Source: Tetrastigma voinierianum
Lineage: Eukaryota > Streptophyta > Magnoliopsida > Vitales > Vitaceae
DNA: 64,000 nucleotides
Direction: 5' to 3'
NCBI GenBank assembly: GCA_016808115.1
Contig: JAEQBH010004553.1
Span: 62,001 to 126,000 of the forward strand
In this document: piece by piece, positions 11,629-23,357 of the stretch
How positions within the stretch are numbered: position 1 is the stretch's first letter
Layout of the letters: the number at the start of each line of letters is the position of its first letter
Notes under the pieces: model-generated
Told to the model about the DNA's origin: nothing
Databases searched by the model: none
The model's input: the letters and a program-made list of their open reading frames with translations, nothing else
Program-made: the position numbers and the translations under genes

Positions 11629-11910
11629 TTAGAGAGAGAACTATTAGGTTGCACTGCTGTTGTTTTTTCCAGAATGTGCCTGCTCCATTTGGTAGAAAGA
11701 TTCAAAATGGGTTGATCGCTTTCGGGATTCTGTTGGAAGACAGTGGCCTGTGAAATGCCAAGTCATCACATCCAATTGAAAGCTGTAAAGCTAACGAAGG
11801 TTGACAGATTTTGTGGCAGAATAAAAAATCTAAAAGCAGGAGATGTCTGTTTCTTTGAGCTTCAAGAGTTGAAGGAACCTGTGTTGAAGGTGTCCATATC
11901 TAAAAATTGA
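10135..11910 (+). pseudogene. REM/VRN1-like double-B3 gene, copy 3 (nonsense and frameshift lesions)
   Basis: Exon structure matches copy 2: exon 1 10,135-10,215 (also 81 bases), exon 2 10,426-11,032, exon 3 11,392-11,531, exon 4 11,673-11,910. Exon 2 is open throughout. It encodes the rest of the first B3 domain (KIPPKFVSTFRDE..GHVWHMGLEK..GWQEFAERHSIFAGYFLLFTYEG) and a long Ser/Lys-rich linker. Exon 3 is open and basic (KHRKEAKTNSRTG) but shorter than its equivalent in copy 1. Lesions: exon 1 has two in-frame TAG codons (10,147 and 10,156) after the ATG aligned with copy 2. Exon 4 changes frame near 11,700-11,710 before GRQWPVKCQV, then meets TGA in the core of the second B3 domain, after which NLKAGDVCFFEL is still legible in a third frame. 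The first B3 domain is thus largely intact and the second is broken. Initiation at another start is possible, but no upstream ATG in frame was seen. Confidence 0.72.
11565..11624. repeat. (AT)n microsatellite in intron 3 of B3 gene 3
   Basis: Two TA runs (about 11,565-11,580 and 11,585-11,624), each preceded by CCTCATATAT, lie inside the intron between exons 3 and 4. The duplicated CCTC boundary suggests slippage or local duplication. Confidence 0.9.
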
Positions 11911-12832
11911 GCAAAGCCTCAAAGTCTCAACAAACTTTTGGATTGCTGAATCGAAGTAAAATCATTACAATTTGAATTGTCAAACTTGATCGCTAGTCAT
12001 CTTTTTGTTGGTCATCTTTGACCATTGGAATTTATTAAAATTAAAATGAGAACTAATCACTGAACTCTCTGCTAGTCTTTTTTACTATACTGCATAATGA
12101 TCGCAAGGGTTTATTCTTGATTACCAAAATGTACTCAAGAAAAAAAAATAGTTTCCCATATTTGCCTACTCGGGAAATACAAAAGTTGGTTTGGTTTTTT
12201 TTTTTTTTTTTTTTTTACTTAATTTGAATATATATTTTTCTAACTTAATGTAAAATAGGAATGCAATGTGCAATGCATAAAGAGGGGAGGGCTTTCCGGT
12301 TCAATGCCCAATGGGGACAGTTTTGATTATGTTGTAACTAAAATATTTAGCTTTCAAAAAGTCTTTAGTTACAATATAAGTTAAAAAAAAGATAGTTTGA
12401 TTTATTACATTCATATGATAAAATAAGAAATAATTGACATGAATAATCCCAATTTTTACTCATCTTCTTTAAATAATCTCACCTTATGATAATTTGGGAA
12501 TAAACCTAAGGTGATTTCTTATTTTGGTCCTCATGGGTCACTTCATTGAGAAATTTGATAGTATGCACTATAATACATTGTCATTATATTATTAACTTCT
12601 TTCATAAAATAATTTCTTAAGAATTTGAAATATAAGCTTAGACTATTATCAAAATCTTTATCTCCTAGATTAATATTATATTTTGGGTAACACGTGAACA
12701 TCAATTTTGTATATGTTAAATTTCCTTGGATGCTTCCTAGGTGGCTTTCATGTTTTTGTATCATTCTTTTAGTATGTAAAACTTATGAATTATCGGCAGA
12801 TTAGATTTTCGCAGTAATAAATGATTTTATTA
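11911..12832. other. Intergenic region between the B3 cluster and the viral insertion
   Basis: Noncoding AT-rich sequence with a poly-T tract at about 12,198-12,218. A short low-complexity frame on the minus strand (12,543-12,764) has no recognisable motif. Nothing else was supported. Confidence 0.5.
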
Positions 12833-13198
12833 TTATCCGCACGCCCCGCTTAAATATACATATTTTATTTTTTCTCTTATTTTTTCACTTTTTATCTTAC
12901 TTAATGTTTCATCTATAGTTTCTTTTGTTAATACATTAAGCTTTATGTTTCCTTTAGCCTTGTTAATCGTTATACTTCTTTCTATCTTTTGATATTCATA
13001 GATTGTATATTTTGTATGCATATATATTTTATTTAGGTATTTTTCTAATCCTTCACTTGGGGCTTCATCAAAATTTATTACGGATTTTGTAATTTTCATT
13101 ATCAAAAATGCTTTCAATCTATATCCTTCTTGATCTTCTTTAGCACTAATAACTTCAAATTCATAAATGTCATCTTCCTCAATTATTTCTCGCTTCAT
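12833..13198 (-). pseudogene. Endogenous pararetrovirus fragment: movement-protein-like N-terminal part
   Basis: An open frame of 121 codons on the minus strand starts MKREIIEEDDIYEF and ends KIKYVYLSGACG. Its rich Lys/Glu/Ile content and the final KIKYVYLSG block resemble the start of the 30K-type movement domain of Caulimoviridae, which helps virus move between plant cells. It lies directly downstream (minus strand) of a degraded coat-protein zinc knuckle. A CP-then-MP order is described for cavemo-/solendovirus-type polyproteins. The protein is truncated at 12,833, where host-like noncoding sequence begins, so no functional protein is expected. Family assignment is from motif memory, without a search. 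Confidence 0.5.
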
Positions 13199-14266
13199 TA
13201 CGTATCACTTTCTGTTAACTATTGGCTTTATTCTAACTATAAACATTATTCATTTCAATCAATAAAACTTAATATACTTTTTAAATCATCTTTTGCTTTT
13301 TTCCCATACGATAAATGTCTTTTTCTCTTTTGACATTCTTAATGTAATGTCTTAATTCTCCATATTTCCAATATTTGCATTTGCTTTGTCTTTTGATGTC
13401 TGTGGTAATATTCCTATTTTATAATTAAAATTTTCTTGGGTAATATTTTTAAAATGGTTTTCTTAATTCTTTCTAAATCTTTTATATTTTGTAAATCTTC
13501 TTCTTGACTTTCCTAATTGTTTTCCAAATTTTCTTTTCTTAGACCCCTTGCATCCCAATTTTCCTACGATGTTATCTATTTTGTCACAAAATACATTTTC
13601 TCCATTTCCCGCACCTTTATAATATGGTCTCGGTGTATAATTCGCTAATCTTTTCTTTTAAAATTCTATTACGTCTCCCAGCAGACAAGAACTTTTATTC
13701 TTATTTTTCATATTCTTTCTTCTCGAAATAACTGTCTCACTCTTCTCCCGGTAACTTCTCATAGTATGTATTTGCTAAAATTGTCATATTCATATTACTA
13801 TCAAATGCATCATAATACTACTTTCTAAATTCACATATATATTCATATATATATCTTTAATCGTACAAATTTGTAACTATGCTAATTTATTTCTATTTTA
13901 TCTTATATATTTCTTCTTGCTCTATACTATCCGTTATCCCTTAATTCTCCTAAATCTGCTAATATATATCTAATAAAAATATCTACTCCTTCAAATATGT
14001 TACTTTCAAAGGGAATAATAGTGTTATTTGTAATTACATTAAAACTAGGAGCTGATAATCCTTCCCACAATTTTCTAACACATCCTATTAATGTTCCTAT
14101 CATTATTTGGGTCTTAGTATTATTATCCCAATTTGTTCCTTGTGGAATGAAGTATCATTGCCTGTGATCGTTTATTTAACATTGTTTTAATATCTTTTGA
14201 CAAACTATATCTAGGTATACACTTGTATTTCTTAATCGTTCAATTTTTGTCTCTTTTGATTCATAT
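13199..14266 (-). pseudogene. Endogenous pararetrovirus fragment: degraded coat-protein region
   Basis: No long frame survives, but scattered blocks read on the minus strand resemble the Caulimoviridae coat protein. IPQGTNWDNNTKTQI and IGTLIGCVRKLWEG occur around 14,060-14,160, YYEKLPG around 13,745-13,770, and a basic tail follows. A zinc-knuckle remnant (about 13,331-13,383) keeps the GEL-HYIKN spacing but has lost its cysteines. Frameshifts and stops are frequent. The fragment ends exactly at the left target site of the Gypsy element (CATAT, 14,262-14,266) and resumes beyond it at 23,353. Confidence 0.55.
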
Positions 14267-16321
14267 TGTGACGCCCCAAATCCCGGGGGTCCGTTGACTA
14301 CTCGCCAACTCACAACATCACATAACGCCAGCGACCGACATTTCACTGCACAGGCAGTCTCCTTTGTACGGGAGCTCTACCCAAATACATCACCTGTATA
14401 TAACCTGTCCCGATCAACATCAATGACCACGCAGTGGTCTCTACACAACTATACAGAGTAAAACGACTCTGCCCCTGCATTTATACTCGCAACATATATT
14501 CCATCTATCCAATATGATCCACAACATAATTAAAACGGCCACTTGGGCCCATAAACAATACTTATAAAACATACCAACTATATATCATAGTTACAAGAGT
14601 TATTGATCTACTCTTATACAACACATATATTAAAATGAAAAAAACATTCTAATACATGCAAAACCATTAAAGCCACATTCCGGTTTTCTTCTAAACGGCC
14701 TCTATGATGAATCGTCCCCTCGCACACTCCCCGTAATTAAAATATTATTAATCCTCGACAGTAATGAGCCTAACGCTATGAAATTTAATCACCCTAAGTG
14801 GGCTACTCTCCACCTAAGTGCATATGCAATGCTCCAAAATAAACACACATTCAAGCAAATGCATGATCCTACTTGAATGTCTAACTTATCATCTCGTACC
14901 TCGAGTCCTCACCGACTCTCTCACACTTGCCTAAACCACGTATGAGAACCATTATTTTTATTTATGAACAACCCTCCGATGTATATATCAATCGTCGATC
15001 CGACGATTGGATATCGCGGTATGGACTACCCTCCGATGTAAAGGTATATCAACTGGCCATCTCCGACGATCGATATTTTTGAAGATGGATTACCCTCCAT
15101 CATTACTATTTTTAGACAACCCTCCAAACCATTCTCTAATTACCTCATGCACTCACTTATCGTCCTAGATGCTCCCAAGGCATATGGAATGCATGATGCC
15201 AATTCCATTACAATTCTATAACACATGCAAATATATAATAATGCATATATTCACATAACTAAATCACACAAACATGTTATGTAATTTTGTTCACATTCCA
15301 TACGTCAAAAATTAGCTCACTTGGGCTAATTATCAAACGCGAGCGATTCAACTTGAATTACTCGACCAAACACATTTTCACACAAAATATATTTTGTGAA
15401 CACTATTCCTATGAATAAGCTTTAAACCCTGCCACGTTTCTGCAAATCAATAATCATCGGTTCACTTTTGGGCGAACTCGCATTTCACGGCCATTTCTCC
15501 GGCCTCACACGTTAACGCATCATTCATAACACAAATTTACACCATGGCACTCAAATAGCCCGTGGATACACGGGATCGGTCTACATGGGTTTCACAAAAT
15601 CTAACACTTCGGTTCCAAGATTTGGAACCGATCAAACGGCCCCTCACGGCCTCATTCAGCTCAAACATCAACAAAGTACTTAAAACAAAGAAATGAAATC
15701 CAAGTATGAGAAACCACCTCACCTGGAGTTTGTCAAAAACTCCTCGAACCGCGCTACGCGTAGGTCTCGATGCGTAGAGCAACTTTCCTTCTTGTCCCGA
15801 CGACTTCCGACGATCAGATCTCCCGCAAATCTAGAGAGAAGGCACACCTTCTCCATAGCCACTGCATCTTATTTTTCCTCCCCCACGTTTTGGTCTTTGG
15901 TCCAATTTGAAGAAGACAAGCACTATTCACAATTTTGTCTTTTTCTAACTTAAAACAATTCCATTAATACCAATTATGTCATTCTTTTCCGCTACATTCC
16001 TAGTGACTATCTCTGGTCAGTCCATTTTCATCATTTATCTACTCATGCCACTTACGTTAATACGTAAAGATGTTGTTATGTGTGACTTTCGTCGTAAGAT
16101 CGAATATCGCTTTTTACTCAAGACCAAAAGGATGCCTCGAAAAACGTGTCAACTCTGACTGTCTCGGAATTCGACGAAATTCGACGTGCTAGCTAGATTT
16201 TGCGATACGATTCCAACGGTGAAATCCGTTTCGTCATTCGAGATCTAGAGAATAAATTCAGGTTTTTTGATCGAAATTACGATTTTGCCATTTTTCCATA
16301 AATTAATTCTTCCGTCTTACA
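14267..16321 (-). repeat. Left LTR of G1 (3' LTR in transcription sense)
   Basis: Starts TGTGACGCCCC on the + strand and ends CTTACA, giving canonical TG..CA ends. It aligns along its length with 21,367-23,352. It includes CGGAGGGTTGTC-type minisatellite units (minus strand, about 14,960-15,140) shared with the solo LTR at 43,916-47,252. Confidence 0.85.
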
Positions 16322-18253
16322 TTCCCTCTTAAAGGAATTTCGTCCCAAATTCGACAATTAAAACATCACATGCATATGCAACGTGCACTATACCATGCAT
16401 GTAAATTCGACTAAACCACGACCTTCATCCCTAAACAAGAAGTGATAGTGGCCCCGCATCGGTCCCTCGCTGCCTCACCGACCTCCACCATGGTTGTCGC
16501 CACACGACCCTCACTCAGCCTCACGGTCTTCATACGCCGCCAAAACCTATCACTGGGCTATCCAAAATGCAATAATCGTCCCTCCTCAAAGGTCTTATAA
16601 GAGTCAACCCCACTCACCCTCAATCCACCAGCACATGAGTCGGATCCGAGACAGCCTCCGAGCATGGAGACGTGAAACACTGTGACACCGATACGCTGGG
16701 CAAAGCCACCGCACACGATAACGCCTATCCTCTCGAGTATCTCGAAAGTTGTCCAATGAATCTCATGATAGCTTCCACGTCATTTAACCCCGACCACTCC
16801 TCTCTTGTATCACTTTCAGAAAATCGCGTGATCCCAACCTCGAACTCGCGCAGACGTCAGACATCTGCATAGCTCTTCCGTCTGGCCAAGCCGTGAGAGA
16901 AGATCGCCGTCAGATCAACCCACCTTCCTGGTGTCTCAATCGATCAGACCCGTGAGCGGTTTCCTTCCACCTCAGTCCACCCAACTGATCTACTCGCCTC
17001 CCATACAATGCCTCATATACGCTACGCAGAGTACTTCGCCGATAATCACAGAAAGTAATTCCACTACGTGAGCAATGTTCTCCTACCATTCAGGATTCGT
17101 GACGATGTCAGAGCATGTCCCTCTAACACCCGTATAATCCATACAACACGAACCCTACACAACCCTCGCTGTGTAAACGCTAACCTCCCAAGGTCGCACC
17201 ACTCGATAATCTACTGGCCGTCAACCTAGTCCATGTCATGAATGACATCCATATCGAGCCCTTTGCCGACTAACAACACCCAATGCACCAAAAGGTATCC
17301 AAACTTCTAGTCATCTGACTTATCATCAACTTGAGCCCACGTGATAACCCGACCGTGTGTTTTCATCTCGACATCATAACTTCTGGCCACACTTCGAAAT
17401 TCTACATTTCCCGAATCGAATCCATGAGTCTTCACAATGCATCCTAAAAATAAATCCCAGAACCACACCTCACCAAGAGTGGTGAAAGACCGCACTGCGG
17501 CACTCCACACCACCGACGCAGATGTTACCATGTGCACACGAATCCACAATGCCACACTGCACACCCTATCCCGGGGTCCACCATGAGCAGATCTCGAGAT
17601 CTCACTCATAATCCCGACCTATCAGGTCAACTCTCACCCTACATCCTGGAAGAACATATATTCCTAGTTTCTCTAAAGGTCAACCCAAGTCAAATCTAAG
17701 GTCGCCCGTATGATAACCCGCCATATATCTCAATTTAACACAACCCGATGGTCGCCAACTCATCAATGTCAAGCCCGACATCAACCACCAATATGTCTAC
17801 CACCTTGAAGGTCCACACGCCCACTCAACTCGATTCCGTCCCTCGACTTCGACCCACACCCCCCTGAGTCTCCTCCGGGCTTATTCAGGCCGGGCCGGGA
17901 GTGCCAGATAAGACCCTCGAAACCGAAACGGTTCCTGATCTTGTACTAGGTGGGGAGGAATGAACCGTATACTCTCCCTGTTTGGCATTTAATCGGACTC
18001 GCAGATTGTCCCAAAGTCCCGATCCTGCCTCTTAGGGCAATCCCATCTCATGCTCAACCCGGCCCCGGGTCTCCGAAACCTCGTGCACAGGTCTCTGGCC
18101 TCTTCCCCGAACTAGAAGAAGGTTTATCCTCCTCGCTACCAACACCGTATCCCGAAAGTGTTCCAAGTATCCTCGATCTCCTCTATGGTCGTAATGGGCC
18201 CTAACGACGAGTCCACGTGTCCCGTAGGCGAAGTCCTAAGATCCCATCTCTGA
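16322..18253 (-). pseudogene. G1 downstream pol region (RNase H/integrase expected, unreadable)
   Basis: By position, RNase H and integrase should lie here. I found no long frame and no confident HHCC or DDE motif. Sequence is GC-richer than the surroundings, with many stops. The label rests on element architecture only. Confidence 0.4.
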
Positions 18254-18722
18254 ATGATAACTGTTCCATCTTCAATCTCCATAATACCCACTAATCCCAA
18301 GAAACTACGTGATCTCCAAGATCATCTTGCCTCCCAACTCATCATGGCCTCAACTCCCCAGTCGATCGACACTCCCGACGGATACCATGTCCCAAAAATC
18401 TCACCCGCAAGCCAAACTCGCACTTACCGAACTCGCGTACAACCGATGGTCTCAACAACCTAACGATCCTCGCGATACTCATGTTCCACTTCACCGGAGT
18501 AGACCAAATGTCATCCACGAAGACGGCCAAACTGATCTAAATAGGGTTGGAATATCCTATGCATGAGATCCATGAATGCTGCTGGCGCATCGTCAATCCA
18601 AAGGGCATCACCGTAAACTCAAAGTGCTCATAACGTGTCCTAAACGATGTCTTAGGGATATCTGTCTCCCTAACCTCACCGATGGTAACCAAAGGCGCAG
18701 GGTTCATCGAGTAGACTCCCAC
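18254..18722 (-). pseudogene. G1 reverse-transcriptase remnant
   Basis: Minus-strand frames give KTSFRTRYEHFEFTVMPFGLT at about 18,580-18,670 and, in another frame, VFVDDI, FGKCEFGLRVRFLGHG at about 18,380-18,530. These match the Ty3/Gypsy RT core (TAFRTRYGHYEF-type block, DD catalytic pair, KCEF-LGH block). The frames are separated by frameshifts, so the enzyme is dead. Confidence 0.8.
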
Positions 18723-18922
18723 GCCCTCTCAACCGATCAAACAAATTGTCAATCCTCTGCAATGGGTACCGATTCTTGATCGTAACCCCGTTTTAACTCG
18801 TCGGTAATCAATGCACAATGGATGGTCACCCTTCTTCTTCGCAAACAAACCGAGCCGTCCCATGGTGAAGGCTTGCCTATCGAACCCTCGTCTGCAAGAA
18901 CCTCAGAATCGGACTCGAGTCT

Positions 18923-19465
18923 CTAGAACTCAATTGGTGCCATCTTATGCGAGTCATAAACGGGTGAAGTACCGTGGTGTAACTCGATACCAAGCTCACC
19001 TCCTACGCTGAGTAGTCCAGTAATTTCATTTGGAAAAACATCCACATAATAGCACACTACTCGAGGTGTATCCAAGTCCGGGTCTCTCGTCCCCTGTGCA
19101 AGGCTCACTAGCCAACCCGCTAACTCGTCCTGACACCGACTCAGAGATATTGTCTCCCAAAGGTCATGCTTGTTCCCCTGAAATACAACACGTGTACCGT
19201 CCTGCATGTAGGCGGTAACCCTTCTACGCTCACAATCGATAACGACCCTGTAAGCTGTCAGCCAATCCACCCCCAGGATGGCATTGAACTCTGACATGCC
19301 CATGATCCTCAAGTCCACTATGAGTAGAGTCCCCGAGATCTCCGACTCGCAACCTCGACATATCATCCCTATTCTTGCCCTAATCCCTAGGGGAGAACTC
19401 ACATAAAATGGCTCCTCTAAGGTCTCAAGAGGTCCTTGCCCATTTCCATCAGACTTGGGCCTCAC
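18923..19465 (-). pseudogene. G1 aspartic protease and RT N-terminal remnant
   Basis: A 180-codon minus-strand frame contains MSEFNAILGVDWL followed by a CERRRVT block. This is the retropepsin-like region typical of plant Gypsy polyproteins, in which I-LG-DWL is diagnostic. Its end, DVFPNEITGL..GIELHHGTSPVY..MAPIE, is the RT entry block. Upstream gag is not recognisable. Confidence 0.8.
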
Positions 19466-21366
19466 TTTCTAGTTGGAACGCAGCCTGCCTTAACCCAGTG
19501 TCGAGGTAATCTCCCATGGCCTCTAACACCTCTCATTCGTATGAGCCAAATTGGCTCACACCATCGGATCTCCTCCTCTCAGGAATGTCAGGATGATGCG
19601 CCCTAAACCTCCTCGGAGGTTACCAGACCTCCCGACCACCGCTACGCCAGCCTCGTGCGACAAGCACCGCCGCAATACCTACAACCTCAACAAAAGCTTG
19701 CTGATCAAACACTAGTGGTGTCTGACCAGTACCTCTTGGATGCCCTCTACATCCTCATCCTCGACTAGCCATCCATACAGTTCAATGACAAGTTAAATCT
19801 CAATACAATATCTCTAAGGCATAAATACGTGTACTCGAGACACTATTCATACACATAACCGCCAGTATACACATCGTCCTTGCATTTACGGTGCAATGCA
19901 GTAATCAATTATATATTTAAAACATTTTATCAACAAAAATTTCATTTTTGAAAATTTATTTTAGAAAATTTTGTCTAATTTTATTTATTAATTAATTAAA
20001 AAAAATTTCAAATTTTTGTATGAAACAAGAGCTCATTTAGTGACTCGTGAATCAAGATCGAGTCCAAAAACTGGAAATAAAAGTGAGTCAAAGAATTAAA
20101 CACCCAACCGGCCCATTGCCCGCCCAAAGACGCCCACCCACTAACAGCACGCCTGTGCGCCATGGCCGCTCGCGCGGCCAGATCAGAGTCCCGTGTCGTT
20201 GGGGCCGTCTCCCTGGGCCGCGGCTCACGTCGCCCCACGCGCACGCTCGCCCCGCCCACACGCCCGGGGCCGGGCCGGGCCGCCCTCGCGCCCCGCCACT
20301 CCTGCCATACGCTCCTCAAGGCCACGCCAAACGCGACGCGCCAAAGGCTCGCCTAACGCCCAATGCCCCGCGCCCCGCCAAATGCGCCGTGTCGCACATT
20401 AATCGTGGTCAGACAGAATACAATCCATGCCCGCCTCACCACAATACAATCTATCAGGATCACGATATTAATAAAGCTGGGCCTCATCAAAGTAATACAC
20501 CTCCTGGTCACAACACAGTAATTGTATTGCAATACAATCCTCAGCCCTTCAAGCCTCCAGTCACAATACACAAAACTGTATTGCAATACAGTTTCTCCAG
20601 CAGCCCTCATTCCTAGCCACAATACACTACCAATGTACTCCATCAAACACTCTCCCGCTAATGATACACTCCTCGCCTCACAATACAATTCAAGTAAAGA
20701 GTCTATCTGGCCTAAAGACTAATTTTTTTTTTTCATTATAAATTTTTTTCAATTATTTCCAAAGAATGAAAATCACTTAAAAATTACTTCTTTTTCATTT
20801 TTCAACACTCAAATAAATTTATAAAAATTATTTTATTCATTTTTAGTTTTTTCCCACTATAAAACCTTAGAAATGATTTTCTTCTTCTCATTTTTTTTTT
20901 CACTTCAAAATACCCAAATAAATTATAAAAATTTATTTGTCCCATTTTCTTCGCCTTTACACTGTGAAACCTTAAATTAATTTTTTCAGTTAATTTCAAA
21001 ACCAAATAAATTTATGAAATTTATTTTCATTTCTTCTCTTTGTTCCAGTTTTTACACACTGTAAAAACTCCCAAACATTTTCCAACATACTAAGTGCTAA
21101 TCACCTAAGCACCCAAACATCATAACATATCACAAACCATGTTATAAACATCATTCACATAACATACAACTCATGTTATACACGCAATCACACATCAAAC
21201 ACCATGCATGCAGTGTTCTATTCCCGTGACTTCCTAAGTAATCTCATACCTAAACCGAACATCAAACCACCCAAGTGGTGATGTTCTTACACCTCTAAGA
21301 CTATGGCTTAAGCCCAAATCCCCTCAAGCCCTAGGTAGTCGTATACCTATGTTCGATACTGCTTCG
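19466..21366 (-). other. G1 leader/gag interval without recognisable gag
   Basis: By position this 1.9-kb interval should hold gag and the primer-binding region next to the 21,367 LTR. I see no capsid domain and no CCHC knuckle. Instead it contains an extremely GC/CpG-rich block (20,097-20,400), repeated CACAATACAAT motifs with palindromes (20,410-20,690) and AT-rich flanks. A degenerate primer site may lie just left of 21,367 (minus-strand AGTATCGAACATAGG, resembling an initiator-Met type site). Confidence 0.5.
20410..20690. repeat. CACAATACAAT motif cluster with perfect palindromes
   Basis: Six to seven copies of (A)CAATACAAT/CACAATACA occur at about 40-70-base spacing. Two are fused head-to-head into perfect palindromes: 18 bp at 20,521-20,538 and 22 bp at 20,573-20,594, both centred on GTATTGCAATAC. 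Confidence 0.75.
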
Positions 21367-23352
21367 TGATTCGCCCAAATCCCGGTCCGCTTTTGACTAC
21401 TCGTCAACTCACATGAAACATCAGAATGCTCGTGACCCAACATTTCTCATTTAAAATCGGCGTAGTCTCCTTTGTACGGGGAGCTCTACCCAAATACATT
21501 ACCTGTATATAACCTGTCCCAATCAACATCAATGACCACGCAGGGTCTCTTATACAACTATACAGAGTGGGACTTCTTGGGCTCCCCGTATTTATACTCA
21601 CAACATATATTCCATCTATCCAATATGATCCACAACATGAGTAAAACGACCACTTGGGCCCATAAACAATACTCATAAAACATACCAACTATATATCATA
21701 GTTACAATAGTTAATGATCTACTCTTATACAACACATATATTAAAATGAAAAACATTATAATACATGCAAAACCATCAAAGCCACATTCCGGCTTTCTTC
21801 TAAACGGCTTCTATGATGAACCGGCTTCCTCGCGACGCTCCTCGCGCACTGCAAAATATTATCCCTCGATTGCGCGAGCTAACGCTTAGTAGTAATCACC
21901 TCAAGTGGGCTACTCTCCACTTGCATATGCAATGCTCCAAATAAACACACATTCAAGCAAATGCATGATCCTACTTGAATGTCTAACTTATTACCTCGCA
22001 CTCTCGAGTCCTCACCGACTTCACACTTTGCCTCCAAGCCACTTATGAGAACCATTATTTTTACTCGTGATCAACCTCTCCGATGTATATATCAATCAGT
22101 CATCCAATGATTGATATCAGTACATCTACCTCCGATGTATATCAGCTAGCCGTCTCCGACGATCGATATTTTTGCACTTTGACTACCCTCCGATCATTAC
22201 TATTTTTAGACAACCCTCCGAAACCACCCTCTCTAGATCACCATGCACTCACTCCTATCATCCTGGGGAGCACCAAGGTGCAGAGAATAAGGATGCCAAT
22301 TCCATTACAATTCTATAACACATGCAAATACATAATCATGCATATATTCACATAACTAAATCACACAAACATGTTATGTAATTTTGTTCACATTCCATAC
22401 GTTAAAAATTAGCTCACTTGGGCTAATTATCAAACGCGAGCGATTCAACTTGAATTACTCGACCAAACACATTTTCACACAAAATATATTTTGTGAACAC
22501 TATTCCTATCAACAGTGAAACCCTCGGGTTACTGTTCCCGGCAAATCACAAATCATCGGTTCACTTTGTGAACCCGCATTTCACGGCCATTTCCGGCCTC
22601 ATACACATCAATGCATCATTCATAAGACAAATTTCCGCACCACTACATTCCCAATAGCTCCGTGGACAATCACGGACTGTCTAAATGGGTTTCAAAATCC
22701 AATACCTCAAGTTTCCTAAGATTTGAACCCCATCAAACTACCACGACCTTTACATTCAACTCAGCAACATCAACAAAGTACTTTAAAACAAAGAGTGAAA
22801 CCCAAGTGTGGAGTAAACCCCCACCTCACTCTGAATATTAAAAACTTCTGAAACCTGCCTACGCAGGTGCCTCGATACAGAAAGAACTTTCCTTCTTGTT
22901 CCGACGACTTCCGAAGGTCAGATCTCCCGCAAATCTAGAGAGAAGACAAGCACTATTGAAGAAGACAAGCACTATTCACAATTTTGTCTTTTTCTAACTT
23001 AAAACAATTCCATTAATACCAATCGTGTCCTTCTTTTCCCAGTTTTGATATTCCAAGACTATCTCTATGTACCATTTTCATCATTTCTCTACTCACGCCA
23101 CTTGGCGACACACGAAAGACGTTATTATATGTGACTTTCGTCGCATCGAATATCGCTTACTTAAGACCAAACGCGATACCTCAAAAACGTGGTCAACCTC
23201 GACCGTCTCTAATTCGACGCCAACTAGATTTCGCGATACGACCTTAAACGGTGAAACTTCGCTTGTCATCCGAGATCTGCACAAATTCCTGATTTTGACC
23301 GAAATTACGATTTTACCCTTTTTCCATAAATTGGAATTTCTCGGGTCTTACA
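21367..23352 (-). repeat. Right LTR of G1 (5' LTR in transcription sense)
   Basis: Aligns with 14,267-16,321 (for example TGTATATAACCTGTCCC, the TCCATCTATCCAATATGATCC block and the ATCAAACGCGAGCGATTCAA block). It ends GGGTCTTACA followed by CATAT. Many small indels separate the two LTRs, so the insertion is old or the sequence has decayed fast. Confidence 0.85.
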
Positions 23353-23357
23353 CATAT

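Larger units (their letters stand above)
14267..23352 (-). mobile_element. Ty3/Gypsy LTR retrotransposon (G1), complete ends, decayed interior
   Basis: Two LTRs in direct orientation (14,267-16,321 and 21,367-23,352) bound a 5.0-kb interior, with a perfect 5-bp duplication CATAT on both sides (14,262-14,266 and 23,353-23,357). Read on the minus strand, the left LTR begins TGTAAGACGGAAG right after a purine tract AAGAGGGAA, a normal polypurine tract, so the element is transcribed leftward. Protease and reverse transcriptase remnants appear in that orientation. Long LTRs of about 2 kb with a GGCGTCACA-type end and PR-RT order suggest a chromovirus (Tekay/Del-like) lineage; this is inference. 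The interior has no intact ORF, so the element is non-autonomous today. Confidence 0.85.

Noticed and set aside
18537..19465. Possible cellular aspartic protease
   Set aside because: The LGVDWL block is followed directly by Gypsy RT motifs within an LTR-bounded element, so it is retrotransposon pol.
20008..20722. Several Arg/Pro/Ala-rich frames on both strands
   Set aside because: They arise from the CpG-rich block and the CACAATACAAT repeats in the G1 leader. Composition is driven by the repeats, with no domain.
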